Source: Effusibacillus dendaii
GTDB lineage: Bacteria; Bacillota; Bacilli; Tumebacillales; Effusibacillaceae
Reading direction: 5' to 3'
Length of the DNA stretch: 64,000 bases
Assembly: GCF_015097055.1 (NCBI RefSeq)
Contig: NZ_AP023366.1
Coordinates: 1,030,501 to 1,094,500, forward strand
The notes beneath the pieces were generated by a model. It did not search any database, had not been told where the DNA came from, and worked only from the letters and a program-made list of their open reading frames with translations. Both the position numbers and the translations under genes were made by a program. Within the stretch, counting starts at the first letter, position 1. Each line of letters opens with the position of its first letter. This document shows, piece by piece, positions 8,570 to 17,297 of the stretch.

Positions 8570-9277
8570 TCACGCCCCTTTTTTGACAATCATCAGGGTC
8601 AAATATTCCAGCTCCTGTCCTTCCAACGCCAGCATATCGCGGTAAATCACTTCGTCCGGCGACCCTGCCTTCGTCACAACGGTCGCTTTATCAACCAGAT
8701 CCAGTTCTTTCAGCAGTCCGATCACTTCGGTCAACACTTTCGCCACCTTGATAAAAACGACCGTATCATGTTCGATCAGCGCTTTTCGCATCGCGTCCAT
8801 ATCGTAGGTAGCAGGAATGATGCCCAATTGTTGATCGCCGTCCGCCAACGGAATATCCAGCCTCGATGCCGCTCCGTTAATCGATGAAATGCCGGAAACA
8901 ATCTCAATTTCGACTTCCGGATGACGCTCTTTCAAAAGCCGTGTCAGGTGGATCGCCGTACTGTACAGATACGGGTCGCCTTCCGTAACAAACGCTACGT
9001 TGCGCCCATCGGAAAGCTTTTCCCACACATCCTGCACAATCGCTTCCCATTTGGCCTTCAAAAGTTCTTGGTCGCGCGTCATCGGGAAATGCAGGCCCAG
9101 GCGGTCGACTCCTTCCGGCAGGTAATCTTCCACAATCGATAGGGCGTAGCTGTCGCCGTTCAATTTGCGGGGATATGCCACCACGTCAATGTTTGACAAA
9201 ATCCGATATGCTTTTAACGTAACCAGTTCTTTATCGCCCGGTCCAACACCCAGCGCATACAGTTTTCCGATATTCAT
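8570..9277 (-). CDS. cbiL: cobalt-precorrin-2 C20-methyltransferase
   Basis: 235 residues with SAM loop LYALGVGPGDKELVTLKA, TEGDPYLYSTAIHL and EIVSGISSINGAASR, all typical of CbiL/CobI, the C20-methylating enzyme acting right after cobalt insertion. The ATG at 9277 overlaps the cbiET stop by four bases (ATGA), and GAGGAG precedes it inside the upstream coding region. The length is normal. Confidence 0.94.
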   Translation of the reverse strand: MNIGKLYALGVGPGDKELVTLKAYRILSNIDVVAYPRKLNGDSYALSIVEDYLPEGVDRLGLHFPMTRDQELLKAKWEAIVQDVWEKLSDGRNVAFVTEGDPYLYSTAIHLTRLLKERHPEVEIEIVSGISSINGAASRLDIPLADGDQQLGIIPATYDMDAMRKALIEHDTVVFIKVAKVLTEVIGLLKELDLVDKATVVTKAGSPDEVIYRDMLALEGQELEYLTLMIVKKGA

Positions 9278-10617
9278 TCTTCGTCGATCTCCTCTCGATC
9301 TTCCATTCTGACCGCCTTTACGATATAGACCGGATCGTACGATTCAAACCGTGTCAGATTGAGAATCGGCTTGCTCCGTGCAATCTGCATCATGGTCACT
9401 TCCACATGCATGTCAAGACGTTTAAAACCGTCCACCGCTCCGTACAGACTTTCAATGGTGGCGGCGTTTAGCACAATGCGTCCGCCAGGTTTCAGCTTGC
9501 GTACGCACAGTTCCAAAAGCGGCTGCATCTGTCCCGACGTGCCGCCGATAAAAATCGCATCCGCGTCCGGCCATTCCTCCAGGCCATCTGGCGCTTTTCC
9601 CGTTTGGAACGACACGTTCGTCCGCCCAAACTTTTCGACATTGGCTCGGATAATGTCCTGATCGTCCTCGTTTTTTTCAATCAGATAGGCATGCCCGAAC
9701 GGCGCCAGCATCGACGCCTCAATGCCGACCGAGCCGGTTGCCGCCCCGATGTCCCAAATCACGTCATGCGGCCGAATCTGCATCTTGGCCAATGTCACAG
9801 CCCGCACTTCCGTTTTGGTAATCAATCCTCGCTTTGGTTTGCGCTGGTGAAACTGATGTTCCGGAATCCCCATCGGGAAAAACGGGACCACTGCAGCCGT
9901 ATCAGAGGCAGCCGCAACGGATGCAGCCGTCCGCCGGAACGCGGACACCGCATCGGAATTCGCCGGAATCGCCTCTGTTCCCCCGCTATCCTCACCCCGC
10001 AGCAGAATCACCACGTTCAAATCGGAAAACGATTCTGATACCGCCTCCTGAAGCGTATACCTGCCGGTCCGCTCGTTTTCACTGCCGAGATTTTCTCCGA
10101 CAAACATCGTGACATGGTCAAATCCTGCCGCCAGCAAATCGCCTGCAATCGCGGCCGGACTGTTATCCGGATCGGTCAGCAGCGCCACTTTCGGATGCTC
10201 TCTCACCCACTGCACAATATGTTCTCTCGTTTTCCCGTGTACAGAAGCCAAAAACGCATCATGCCAGCTTTCTTTCAACCGCGCAAACGCCAATTGTACG
10301 GATGACAGCCCCGGATGGATTTCAATTCGCTGTTTGCCCAGTTTTTTGCCGATAAATCCTGCAATCCCATGAAAATTCGGATCGCCTGACGCCAGCACCA
10401 CCACACGTTTGCCTTCCCGCTGCGCCTCGTCAATCACCTGCACCGCTTTTACCAATCCGTCCTGCAGGGCAAATTTGTCCGCCCGCGATTCAGCGAAAAA
10501 GGAAAGGTGCCGCTCGCCGCCGACCAACAGGTCCGCATCTTCCACATGCTGCCGCCCAGCCGCCAAAAGACTGTTCGCGCCGTCATCGCCAATCCCGATA
10601 ATTCGGACTGGATGCAT
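9274..10617 (-). CDS. cbiET: fused precorrin-6Y C5,15-methyltransferase (CbiE-CbiT)
   Basis: 447 residues. Residues 1 to about 200 are CbiE (C5 methylation; VRIIGIGDDGANSL, VVLASGDPNFHGIAGF). After a linker of about 60 residues rich in Ala and Ser comes CbiT (C15 methylation with decarboxylation of the C12 acetate), with the class I SAM motif IWDIGAATGSVGIEAS and AIFIGGTSGQM. The fusion equals CobL. A longer upstream frame exists, but AAGGGGG lies seven bases before the ATG at 10617, where the family sequence begins; this makes the gene overlap the cbiD end by 35 bases. Confidence 0.94.
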   Translation of the reverse strand: MHPVRIIGIGDDGANSLLAAGRQHVEDADLLVGGERHLSFFAESRADKFALQDGLVKAVQVIDEAQREGKRVVVLASGDPNFHGIAGFIGKKLGKQRIEIHPGLSSVQLAFARLKESWHDAFLASVHGKTREHIVQWVREHPKVALLTDPDNSPAAIAGDLLAAGFDHVTMFVGENLGSENERTGRYTLQEAVSESFSDLNVVILLRGEDSGGTEAIPANSDAVSAFRRTAASVAAASDTAAVVPFFPMGIPEHQFHQRKPKRGLITKTEVRAVTLAKMQIRPHDVIWDIGAATGSVGIEASMLAPFGHAYLIEKNEDDQDIIRANVEKFGRTNVSFQTGKAPDGLEEWPDADAIFIGGTSGQMQPLLELCVRKLKPGGRIVLNAATIESLYGAVDGFKRLDMHVEVTMMQIARSKPILNLTRFESYDPVYIVKAVRMEDREEIDEE

Positions 10618-11869
10618 CTGTAGACCCCCTTCCGATAATGCGGCCGTCGAATTCCGCCAAAATCGTATCCACTTCAAATACGCTCCCCGCGTGCTTCTTG
10701 CATTCTTCACTGATCATCAAACATAGCAGGGCAAAAAACTTGTCATACCCGGCCGCTTCCAGCATATCGCCAACCTGTTTGGCCGTGTTGGCCTGTAAAA
10801 TTTCCTGCCGCAGCTCAGCCTGAACCCCAACGCGCCCGGCCACTTCCGCCAGAAATTCAAAATCGACCTGTGATCCTTTGGAATGCAGATTCATCTGGCC
10901 GGCCGCCAATTTTGAAAATTTGCCCATCATGCCCGACATCGTCACCTGTTTCACCGATTGTTTGGCACAATGTTTGAGGGCGATGCCCGCAAAATCGCCG
11001 ATCTGGATGAATGCTTCCTCCGGCAGATCAGGGAGCTCTTGCTGGGCGATTTTTTCACTGCGGCCACCGGTTGTCAGCACCAGATGGTCGCATCCGTTCG
11101 CGACCGCCACATCAATCGCCTGTACAACGCTTGCAATATAGGCGGCCGATGAAAACGGTTTAACAATTCCGGTGGTGCCAAGAATCGAAATGCCGCCGAT
11201 AATTCCCAGGCGGGCGTTCAATGTTTTTTTGGCAATCTCTTCACCTTCCGGAACGGAAATGACCACTCGCAGTCCACGGACAGATACCGCGCTACCGAGC
11301 TCAGCGAATACTCCGGCGGGAAACCCTTCTGTCAGGAAGTCCCCTGCTGTGATCCCCTTCTCCTTAAGAAACCGGTCCACCTCTTCCGCTACGGTGGTGG
11401 TAATCATTTTACGCGGCACCGGATTGATCGCCGCATACCCTACCGGCAGATCAAGCCCCGGTTTCGTGATGCGCCCCACACCCGTTCCGCCGTCCAATTC
11501 AATTCCCGCCTTGTCGTTCAGGGTAACAGTCGCAAAAATATGCGCCCCATGCGTCGCATCCGGATCGTCGCCGCCGTCTTTAATCACCGAGCAGGATGCC
11601 ATGTCGCGCGTAAATTCCAGATTGTGAATGTCAAACGTAACATCTTCGCCAGCCGGAATCCGAATGGTGACAGCAGATACCTGCAGTCCCGTCAACAGGG
11701 CATGCGTCGCCGCTTTTGCGGCTGCTGTCGCACAGGACCCCGTTGTATACCCGTGTCGAAGCGGTTTCTCGCTATCAGCCTGCCCTTCCGTGTCCGCACG
11801 GCCAGATTCGGACGGCTGCTTCCCCCGGTTAACGTTGCTGCTTGTATTCTGGTCAGCATCGCTTGCCAT
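10583..11869 (-). CDS. cbiD: cobalt-precorrin-5B C1-methyltransferase
   Basis: 428 residues. CbiD is the C1 methylase of the anaerobic pathway and is unrelated in fold to the other methylases. The signature LRHGYTTGSCATAAAKAA lies near residue 40, after a polar, probably disordered leader; TTGGRSEKIAQQELP, MSGMMGKFSKLAAG and HSKGSQVDFEFLA are further family segments. A GTG at 11878 is possible, but the ATG at 11869 has AAGGAG at eight bases. The tail overlaps the start of cbiET. Confidence 0.94.
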   Translation of the reverse strand: MASDADQNTSSNVNRGKQPSESGRADTEGQADSEKPLRHGYTTGSCATAAAKAATHALLTGLQVSAVTIRIPAGEDVTFDIHNLEFTRDMASCSVIKDGGDDPDATHGAHIFATVTLNDKAGIELDGGTGVGRITKPGLDLPVGYAAINPVPRKMITTTVAEEVDRFLKEKGITAGDFLTEGFPAGVFAELGSAVSVRGLRVVISVPEGEEIAKKTLNARLGIIGGISILGTTGIVKPFSSAAYIASVVQAIDVAVANGCDHLVLTTGGRSEKIAQQELPDLPEEAFIQIGDFAGIALKHCAKQSVKQVTMSGMMGKFSKLAAGQMNLHSKGSQVDFEFLAEVAGRVGVQAELRQEILQANTAKQVGDMLEAAGYDKFFALLCLMISEECKKHAGSVFEVDTILAEFDGRIIGRGSTDASSPNYRDWR

Positions 11870-11874
11870 ACGGG

Positions 11875-12513
11875 TCACTCCTTATCCGCTAACAGAGAAA
11901 GGGCATTGACAATCGATACGGCAACCGGCGAACCGCCTTTTCGCCCGACATTTGTAATAAACGGAACTCCCTTAAGCTTCGCAAGCAGTTCTTTCGACTC
12001 AGCCGCTGACACGAATCCGACCGGAACTCCGATGATCAAACCCGGTTTCGCTTCTCCGCTCTCGACCAACCGGATCAATTCGAGCAGTGCGGTCGGCGCG
12101 TTGCCGATCGCAAATATGCCGCCTTCACAAAGCTGGGCTGCTTTCCTGGTAGCGACGATCGCCCGCGTCGTGTTCAATTTTTTCGCTTCCTCCATAACGT
12201 CCGGGTCGGAAATAAAACAGTGCACAGAACAGCCGTACTTGTTCAAACGGGGCTTGGAAATGCCCGACTCGATCATCTGCACGTCAGCAATCACGGCGCG
12301 TCCTGCGCGGATCGCCTGAATTCCCGCCTGTACCGCATCGGGCGAGAAGACCACTGAACGGCCCAGTTCAAAATCGGCAGAGGCATGAATCACCCTTTGC
12401 ACAACCGGAAACTGTTCATCTGTAAACGGGTGTTCTCCCAATTCCTCTTTAATAATCTCAAAACTTTTCGCTTCGATTTCCTGCGGTTGTGTGGTTACAG
12501 GCACGAAAGACAT
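11875..12513 (-). CDS. cbiC: cobalt-precorrin-8 methylmutase
   Basis: 212 residues. CbiC/CobH moves the C11 methyl group to C12, giving cobyrinate. Visible signatures are VQRVIHASADFELGRSVVFS (the histidine of the HASAD motif is the catalytic acid), VIADVQMIESGI and GNAPTALLELIRLVESG. First gene of the minus-strand operon; AAAGGAGG precedes the ATG at 12513. Its leader holds a cobalamin riboswitch and a terminator, so the whole operon should be shut off when B12 is plentiful. Confidence 0.95.
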   Translation of the reverse strand: MSFVPVTTQPQEIEAKSFEIIKEELGEHPFTDEQFPVVQRVIHASADFELGRSVVFSPDAVQAGIQAIRAGRAVIADVQMIESGISKPRLNKYGCSVHCFISDPDVMEEAKKLNTTRAIVATRKAAQLCEGGIFAIGNAPTALLELIRLVESGEAKPGLIIGVPVGFVSAAESKELLAKLKGVPFITNVGRKGGSPVAVSIVNALSLLADKE

Positions 12514-12583
12514 TACACATCCTCCTTTGTTTTTCTATCATCCTATCTGACTCGAAACTGGCTGCCTAACAATCCCGCCTAGC

Positions 12584-12610
12584 AAAAACCCCAGCCAAAG
12601 GCTGGGGGTT
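12584..12610 (-). terminator. intrinsic terminator, expression platform of the cobalamin riboswitch
   Basis: On the minus strand CCCCAGCC-TTT-GGCTGGGG forms an 8-bp GC-rich stem (12589-12607) followed by TTTTTGC. It lies between the aptamer and the cbiC ribosome site, so ligand binding most likely causes premature termination. Confidence 0.88.
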
Positions 12611-12679
12611 CATCAGTCGAACAAGCATTGCGGGCCGCAAGATCAACAAATCCACACCGTACCTTTTCCTCGAAGGAAC

Positions 12680-12850
12680 CATGGTGTTCGCCTGGGTAGG
12701 TCTCCTGGCTCTCGGCTCTTCTCCTGCGCTTCTGCTCACCTTCCCCGAATTTCGAGTGGCATTTTGAACAGAAACTGGCCGATTACAGTGGCGGGACCGC
12801 TCGGGTCTTTCACCCGATTCCCTGTTACCCCCTTAACGGGGCACCCATAC
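12680..12850 (-). ncRNA. cobalamin (B12) riboswitch
   Basis: On the minus strand the aptamer runs from GGTGCCCCGTTAAGG through GGGAATCGGGTGAAAGACCC, the conserved B12 box GCCACTGTAATC (12781-12792) and ends with GAGCCAGGAGACCTACC (about 12695-12712), the standard 3' core. These elements in this order define the class. It faces the cbi operon; the divergent cbiJ gene is not under it. The outer limits of the pairing stems are estimated. Confidence 0.95.
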
Positions 12851-12961
12851 GACAACGATATGTAATTTTTATGACAAGCAGGAATTTTATATTCTTTATT
12901 AGAATACATGTTTTTAGGAAACATTGCCAGAATTATTTCGCAAACGCGCAGATTCAAGGCT

Positions 12962-12990
12962 AGAAGGGGAATTGCCGCCCTTCTTTTTTT
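12962..12990 (+). terminator. terminator-like hairpin in the cbiJ leader
   Basis: AGAAGGG (12962-12968) pairs with CCCTTCT (12978-12984), followed at once by a run of T to 12990. It sits only ten bases before the cbiJ ribosome site and has no plus-strand gene upstream, so it would attenuate cbiJ itself. No competing antiterminator helix was identified. Confidence 0.55.
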
Positions 12991-13012
12991 GATCAGAATA
13001 GGAGTGATCGAA

Positions 13013-13834
13013 ATGATTTTCTGTTTGGCGGGAACCAGCGATGCACGTGAATTGGCCCTGCAGTTGCAAGCGGCGGGTTACCCACTGTTGACCTCCGTTG
13101 TCACCGAATCGGCTGCCGATTCTTTGCGGAAAGCAGGTTTGACAGTAACAGTCGGCCGCAAAACGGCGGATGAGATGGTGCAGCTTTTGAAAGAACAACA
13201 CATTGCCGCCATTGTCGATGCCAGTCATCCATTTGCGGAAATTGCTTCGCAAAACGCGATGCAGGCAGCCGAGCAATTGAAGATTCCGTATTTTCGCTAC
13301 GAACGGCCCGGTACGATTTTATCCGATCATCCGCTGATCACGTATGTACGGGATTATCAGGAGGCGGCAGAGGTTGCGCTTGAGCAGAAAGGGACCATTT
13401 TCTTGACGACCGGATCGAAAACGCTGGACATTTTTGCCCGCGTGCTAAACGGCGTGGACGGAATCCGGATGATCGCCCGCATGCTTCCGAATGAAGAAAA
13501 TATGCGCAAATGCGCGGACCTCGGCATCCCGCAAAAAAATATTGTCGCCATGCAGGGCCCCTTTTCGGAAGAATTGAACCTCGCATTCTATCGGCATTAC
13601 AAGGTGTCAACCCTGATCACAAAAGAATCGGGCGCGGAGGGGTCTGTGCAGGAAAAAGTAAAGGCGGCGCTCGATGAAGGAATTCGCATCATTGTGATCT
13701 GCCGTCCCGGCATCGAATACGGACAAATTTACCAATCGGCCGGTGCACTGTTGTCTGCTTTACAGGAAACACAAATTTCTCCGGAAAGGTGTGCTCCGTC
13801 AGACTTCACCACATCAGGAGGTCGATCCGAATGA
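13013..13834 (+). CDS. cbiJ: cobalt-precorrin-6A reductase
   Basis: 273 residues. CbiJ/CobK uses NADPH to reduce the macrocycle of (cobalt-)precorrin-6A. Signatures: FCLAGTSDARELALQLQ at the N-terminus, DASHPFAEIASQNA and FLTTGSKTLDIF. An open frame in the same phase reaches back to 12908, but AGGAG sits eight bases before the ATG at 13013, where the homologues begin. It is divergent from the cbi operon and overlaps the next gene by four bases (ATGA). Confidence 0.93.
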   Translation: MIFCLAGTSDARELALQLQAAGYPLLTSVVTESAADSLRKAGLTVTVGRKTADEMVQLLKEQHIAAIVDASHPFAEIASQNAMQAAEQLKIPYFRYERPGTILSDHPLITYVRDYQEAAEVALEQKGTIFLTTGSKTLDIFARVLNGVDGIRMIARMLPNEENMRKCADLGIPQKNIVAMQGPFSEELNLAFYRHYKVSTLITKESGAEGSVQEKVKAALDEGIRIIVICRPGIEYGQIYQSAGALLSALQETQISPERCAPSDFTTSGGRSE

Positions 13835-14427
13835 GCATTTACACACGAACAGGCGACAAGGGCAAGACTGCTCTGGTTGGCGACAGACGAAACAAGGACG
13901 ATCTGCGGGTGGAAGCATACGGCACGGTCGATGAGGCCAACTCGTTTGTTGGCGATGCACTGTCCGCATTGGAAGAATCGGCTTTTGATTTCTCCGATAT
14001 GATTGAAGTATTGGATGCCGTTCAGCAAGAACTGTTTGATACAGGCAGCGATCTGGCTACAGTCGGCGAAGTGCGTCCTTACAAAGTAAGCCCGGAAATG
14101 GTGGATCGTCTTGAGCCGCTGATTGATCTGTACATGTCACAGGCGGTTCCGGTCAAGAAATTCATCATTCCCGGAGGCTCCCGGATTTCCAGTAAGCTGC
14201 ATCTATGCCGGACCGTAACGCGGCGGGCGGAACGCCGGGTGGTCGCCCTTGCCCATGCAGAACCGATCAACCCTGAATGTTTACGCTACCTGAATCGGCT
14301 GTCCGACCTGTTCTTTGCCATGGCACGAGCGGCCAATGCCCGCTGCAACCGGCCTGACCGGGAATACGTCCGCTCCCGCAACGTGTTCCGTCATGCAATG
14401 GGGAAGAATGAGGAGGCTGAATCATGA
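13831..14427 (+). CDS. pduO: cob(I)alamin adenosyltransferase, PduO type
   Basis: 198 residues. Transfers the adenosyl group of ATP to the corrinoid cobalt. The N-terminal MSIYTRTGDKGKTALVGDRR contains the TRTGDxGxT nucleotide loop, and the helical part carries the corrinoid-contacting RTVTRRAERRVV and YLNRLSDLFFAMAR segments. CAGGAGG precedes the ATG at 13831. The start overlaps cbiJ and the stop overlaps the bluB stub (ATGA at 14424), so the three form one translationally coupled unit. B. subtilis YvqK is the nearest well-known homologue. Confidence 0.94.
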   Translation: MSIYTRTGDKGKTALVGDRRNKDDLRVEAYGTVDEANSFVGDALSALEESAFDFSDMIEVLDAVQQELFDTGSDLATVGEVRPYKVSPEMVDRLEPLIDLYMSQAVPVKKFIIPGGSRISSKLHLCRTVTRRAERRVVALAHAEPINPECLRYLNRLSDLFFAMARAANARCNRPDREYVRSRNVFRHAMGKNEEAES

Positions 14428-14540
14428 ATCAACACGCATTTACACCCGAAGAAAAAGCCGCTGTTTACAGAGCGATTTATGAACGTCGCGACATACGTTC
14501 TTTTTTGCCGGACCCCATCGAGGAAGAGGTGCCACTCCAG
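14424..14540 (+). pseudogene. bluB: bluB remnant (5,6-dimethylbenzimidazole synthase), 5' end only
   Basis: The frame starting with ATG at 14424 (overlapping the pduO stop) reads AFTPEEKAAVYRAIYERRDI followed by RSFLPDPIEEEV, the beginning of BluB, the flavin-destroying enzyme that makes the lower ligand of B12. After about 35 residues similarity ends abruptly; the frame continues with unrelated sequence and stops at 14639. Normal length is a little over 200 residues, so at least 80% of the gene is gone. The flavin site and catalytic residues are absent. Confidence 0.85.
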
Positions 14541-14770
14541 ATACAAGGTTGCTTGGACAATTCAGTTTCCAGGATGAAACCGCCCGATGATTTTCAAATA
14601 TTTCGCTTTCGTTTCCAAATTTCCTTGTTGCTTCTTTGAACTCTTCTTTTCCCTGAATCTCGTCTCTTCTTTGAACCTCATCCTATTTTCGGAATAAAAC
14701 CGCTTTTTCCAAGAAATACTAATGGCAAAAGGTCCGACAGACCCTAACACTACACGAGGAGAAGGCCACC
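14541..14770. other. unexplained AT-rich stretch between the bluB stub and the next gene
   Basis: This stretch replaces the rest of bluB. It is pyrimidine-rich on the plus strand and resembles neither bluB nor the flanking genes. Short frames on both strands have no ribosome site or recognisable family. No terminal inverted repeats or transposase fragments were found. Confidence 0.4.
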
Positions 14771-14995
14771 ATGAAAGTGAATGAAACCAGACTGTTGCAA
14801 CCGTACGAGGAAGTGGAGTTTTTCGATGAATTGGGGACAGCTGACGCGTACAACCTGAGTGTCACGCTGGAGCAAAATCAACAGGAAACGTTTGATCCGA
14901 ACAGTTATGTGGATTGCCGTTGGGAACAAAACAAGCTGAGAATCCGCAACACCACCGGAAGTCCCGTGTATCTGACCGTGAAAGCCAACTCGTAA
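14771..14995 (+). CDS. small protein of unknown function, 74 residues
   Basis: Starts at an ATG behind a GAGGAGAAGG ribosome site and ends just before a hairpin terminator. The protein is acidic and polar (YEEVEFFDELGTADAYNLS; later WEQNKLRIRNTTGSPVYLTV), with alternating hydrophobic residues that suggest a small beta-rich soluble domain. No signal peptide, membrane helix, cysteine pair or known motif. I do not recognise the family. The clean ribosome site and terminator support it being expressed. Confidence 0.6.
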   Translation: MKVNETRLLQPYEEVEFFDELGTADAYNLSVTLEQNQQETFDPNSYVDCRWEQNKLRIRNTTGSPVYLTVKANS

Positions 14996-15042
14996 TTGCG
15001 AATTCTCCCATCCCGGTTTTGCCCAAACCGTCTTTCCAAACA

Positions 15043-15077
15043 GAGTGCCACCCTGCTTGCCCCTTGGGGTGGCACTT
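15043..15077. terminator. bidirectional hairpin terminator
   Basis: GAGTGCCACCC (15043-15053) pairs with GGGTGGCACTT (15067-15077), with a loop of 13 bases and T-rich sequence on the plus side. It lies between the convergent 74-residue gene and the SgcJ-like remnant and can serve both. Confidence 0.75.
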
Positions 15078-15087
15078 GCATTTCATT

Positions 15088-15438
15088 TCACTTAAGCAGC
15101 TGTCTTAACTCTTCCGTCATTTGTTCCACTAATTCAGGTCTTCCATGAAACTGAGCTGGGGTATTCTGAAAAAGTTGGATACGGTAATTTCCTTCCTTAT
15201 TTATGACAACTAGAGTGTGATGTGTATTGACATTCGGATTGAGGTCCGATTGTCCTGGCGGCACCATACCTGCTATAGCACGTAAAATGGCTACAGCAGA
15301 ACCCAGAAAACGCACACTTTTCACTTTGCTGACGAACCGTGCGGTGGGGGTGATGCACCCATCAAAACCAATGCTCTCGCCGTCTTCTGTGAACAGCTCA
15401 GCCATGCTACGGGCACTGCGGTTGTTCCACGCATCTAG
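15088..15438 (-). pseudogene. SgcJ/EcaC-like (NTF2 superfamily) gene with N-terminal and internal deletions
   Basis: The frame reads LDAWNNRSARSMAELFTEDG, then GFDGC directly followed by ITPTARFVSKVKSVRFLGSA and the well-preserved end GMVPPGQSDLNP, LFQNTPAQFHGRPELVEQM. Members of this SgcJ/EcaC-type family (about 130 residues) have a leading helix of about 20 residues, missing here, and about 15-20 more residues between the GFDG and FVSKVKSV segments, also missing. The frame runs back into the biotin-carrier stop region without its own start or ribosome site. Function of the family is poorly known. Confidence 0.65.
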
Positions 15439-15440
15439 GT

Positions 15441-15653
15441 CTACTCCAGTTCGATCAAAACAGCTCCTTCATTCACAAAATCACCCTCCTGAATTTTGAT
15501 TTCCTTTATCGTACCATCCGTTTCTGCCGCAATCGGAATCTCCATTTTCATCGATTCAAGAATGACAACCTCTTGCCCTTCTTTCACGATGTCTCCCTGC
15601 GAAACAAGAACTTTCCATACGTTACCTGCCATGCTTGCCACCACTTGACTCAT
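15441..15653 (-). CDS. biotin carrier protein of an acyl-CoA carboxylase, 70 residues
   Basis: A single biotinyl/lipoyl domain: VASMAGNVWKVLVSQGDIV, then the biotin site VILESMKMEIPIAAETDG (the lysine of MKM is biotinylated) and a closing GDFVNEGAVLIELE hairpin. Such 70-residue stand-alone carriers accompany AccC-like subunits (YngHB in B. subtilis). It is nearly the same length as the carrier at 46314-46526 and about three-quarters identical to it. Here it lies directly downstream of a CoA ligase with no carboxylase subunit nearby, so it may serve the enzyme encoded at 44-48 kb. Confidence 0.88.
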   Translation of the reverse strand: MSQVVASMAGNVWKVLVSQGDIVKEGQEVVILESMKMEIPIAAETDGTIKEIKIQEGDFVNEGAVLIELE

Positions 15654-15672
15654 TTGTATACCCCTTTCTGTT

Positions 15673-17247
15673 CTAAGTCTGTTGCCCGATATGAGTGCCT
15701 AACGATTTAAGCCTTTCACGCAAAACGTATTTCTGAATTTTGCCAGATGGCGTACGTGGGATTTCATCGACAAATACAACCCGGCGCGGTTTTTTGTAAC
15801 CGGCCAAATGGTCCGTGCAGAATTGAACAATCAGTTCTTCCTTAATATCGGAGCGCTGTTTGGGAACAATCACAGCACAGACAGTCTCCACATATTTCGG
15901 GTCTGGAATCGCAATAACCGCCACATCTTTGACAGCCGGATGACGGATCAGCACATCTTCGATTTCAATCGGGTAGATGTTTTCACCCCCGCTGCGGATC
16001 ATATCTTTCTTTCGTCCGGCAATCATCAAATACCCGTCCTCGTCAATTTTCCCAAGATCTCCCGTATGACACCATCCATCTACAAAAGTGGCGGCGGTCG
16101 CCCCCGGTTTCTGCCAGTACCCGAGCGACACAACCGGATTTTTAATGCAAATTTCACCTGCTTCCCCTGTGGGAACGGGCCGATTTTGCTCATCTACCAC
16201 CTTAATTTCGGTTAACGGCATCGGTTTTCCAACTGTATGTCCTTTTCGTTTGGCGTCTTGCGGGTCTAGGCTCGCGGCGATCGGCGACCCTTCCGTAAGC
16301 CCGTAGATCTGCACCAAACCGACGTGCGGGAACCGTTCGTGAATCCGTTCGATCGCCCACGGAATGACCGGATCCCCGCCTGACACGATTCGTTTCAGAC
16401 ATGACAGTTTGAAATCGGCCAACCGAGGAGCGTTGAGCATCTCATAGATCATAAAGGGAAACAGCAGAACATCGGTGACCTGTTCTTTCTCTACGACTTC
16501 CACAACCCGTTCAATCGAGAAACCGCCGCTGCGGGTGATAATCACCGTCCCCCCTGCCAAAAGCGTAGGCAGCGCCAAATCTTCCATGCCGCCGACATGA
16601 TAAAGCGGCCCGGCAGTCAAGCAGATGGTCTCCACCGACAAATTCCACTTCATAATTTGAATGGCGCAAAACCAAAGAGTGTTGGCATGTGTCCAAAGCG
16701 CTCCTTTTGGCCTTCCGGTGGTTCCCGATGTATACATCAGCATCACCGGATCGGCAAGCTCGACGGGAACATCCGTAATCTCGGACAAATCGCCTTCCTC
16801 CATAACGTCCCACGGTTCTGCCCACTGCGGTACCGGTTTGTTTTCAAAAGGGAGACTGACATAACGCTCGACTGGCACCATCGCCCGGATTGGATCAAGC
16901 TTTTCCGCCAACGACGAGTGAAAACATAACACTTTCGTGCCCGAATCGCTTAGCGCATATTGAAACTCCTCACTTGCCAGCCGAAAGTTCAGTCTCACTG
17001 CGATCGCCCCAATTTTGGCACAAGCAAAGTATAAAGCCCAATATTCAAGACAGTTGTACAGCAGAATGCCCACTCGGTCTCCTTTTGCAATCCCCATTTC
17101 GCACAGCGCGTTCCCATAGGCGTTCGACCTGCGGTGCAACTCTTCATAGGTCCAGGCCTCATCGCTTTCCAATTTCAAAGCGATCTTTGATGGTTCGACC
17201 GTTTTCAAATTCCCCAAAATCTGCCTTGTCAAAAACCCTACATTCAT
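15673..17247 (-). CDS. AMP-forming acyl-CoA synthetase
   Basis: 524 residues. Activates a carboxylic acid to its CoA thioester via an acyl-adenylate. The P-loop is LMYTSGTTGRPKGALW, the A5-type motif QIYGLTEGSP, the hinge region WCHTGDLGKIDEDGYLMIAGR and the catalytic lysine near the end in RTPSGKIQKYVLRERL. Full length for the family. GGGAGG precedes the ATG at 17247. It follows a transporter gene, so the substrate may be an imported carboxylate; chain length cannot be told from sequence. Confidence 0.92.
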   Translation of the reverse strand: MNVGFLTRQILGNLKTVEPSKIALKLESDEAWTYEELHRRSNAYGNALCEMGIAKGDRVGILLYNCLEYWALYFACAKIGAIAVRLNFRLASEEFQYALSDSGTKVLCFHSSLAEKLDPIRAMVPVERYVSLPFENKPVPQWAEPWDVMEEGDLSEITDVPVELADPVMLMYTSGTTGRPKGALWTHANTLWFCAIQIMKWNLSVETICLTAGPLYHVGGMEDLALPTLLAGGTVIITRSGGFSIERVVEVVEKEQVTDVLLFPFMIYEMLNAPRLADFKLSCLKRIVSGGDPVIPWAIERIHERFPHVGLVQIYGLTEGSPIAASLDPQDAKRKGHTVGKPMPLTEIKVVDEQNRPVPTGEAGEICIKNPVVSLGYWQKPGATAATFVDGWCHTGDLGKIDEDGYLMIAGRKKDMIRSGGENIYPIEIEDVLIRHPAVKDVAVIAIPDPKYVETVCAVIVPKQRSDIKEELIVQFCTDHLAGYKKPRRVVFVDEIPRTPSGKIQKYVLRERLKSLGTHIGQQT

Positions 17248-17297
17248 TCTCGCTTCCTCCCCGCCTTGTCAGTTGGCACCTGTTTCCCGTCTGTCTT

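Noticed and set aside
15066-15077. TGGCACTTGC as promoter
   Set aside because: It is one arm of a terminator hairpin.
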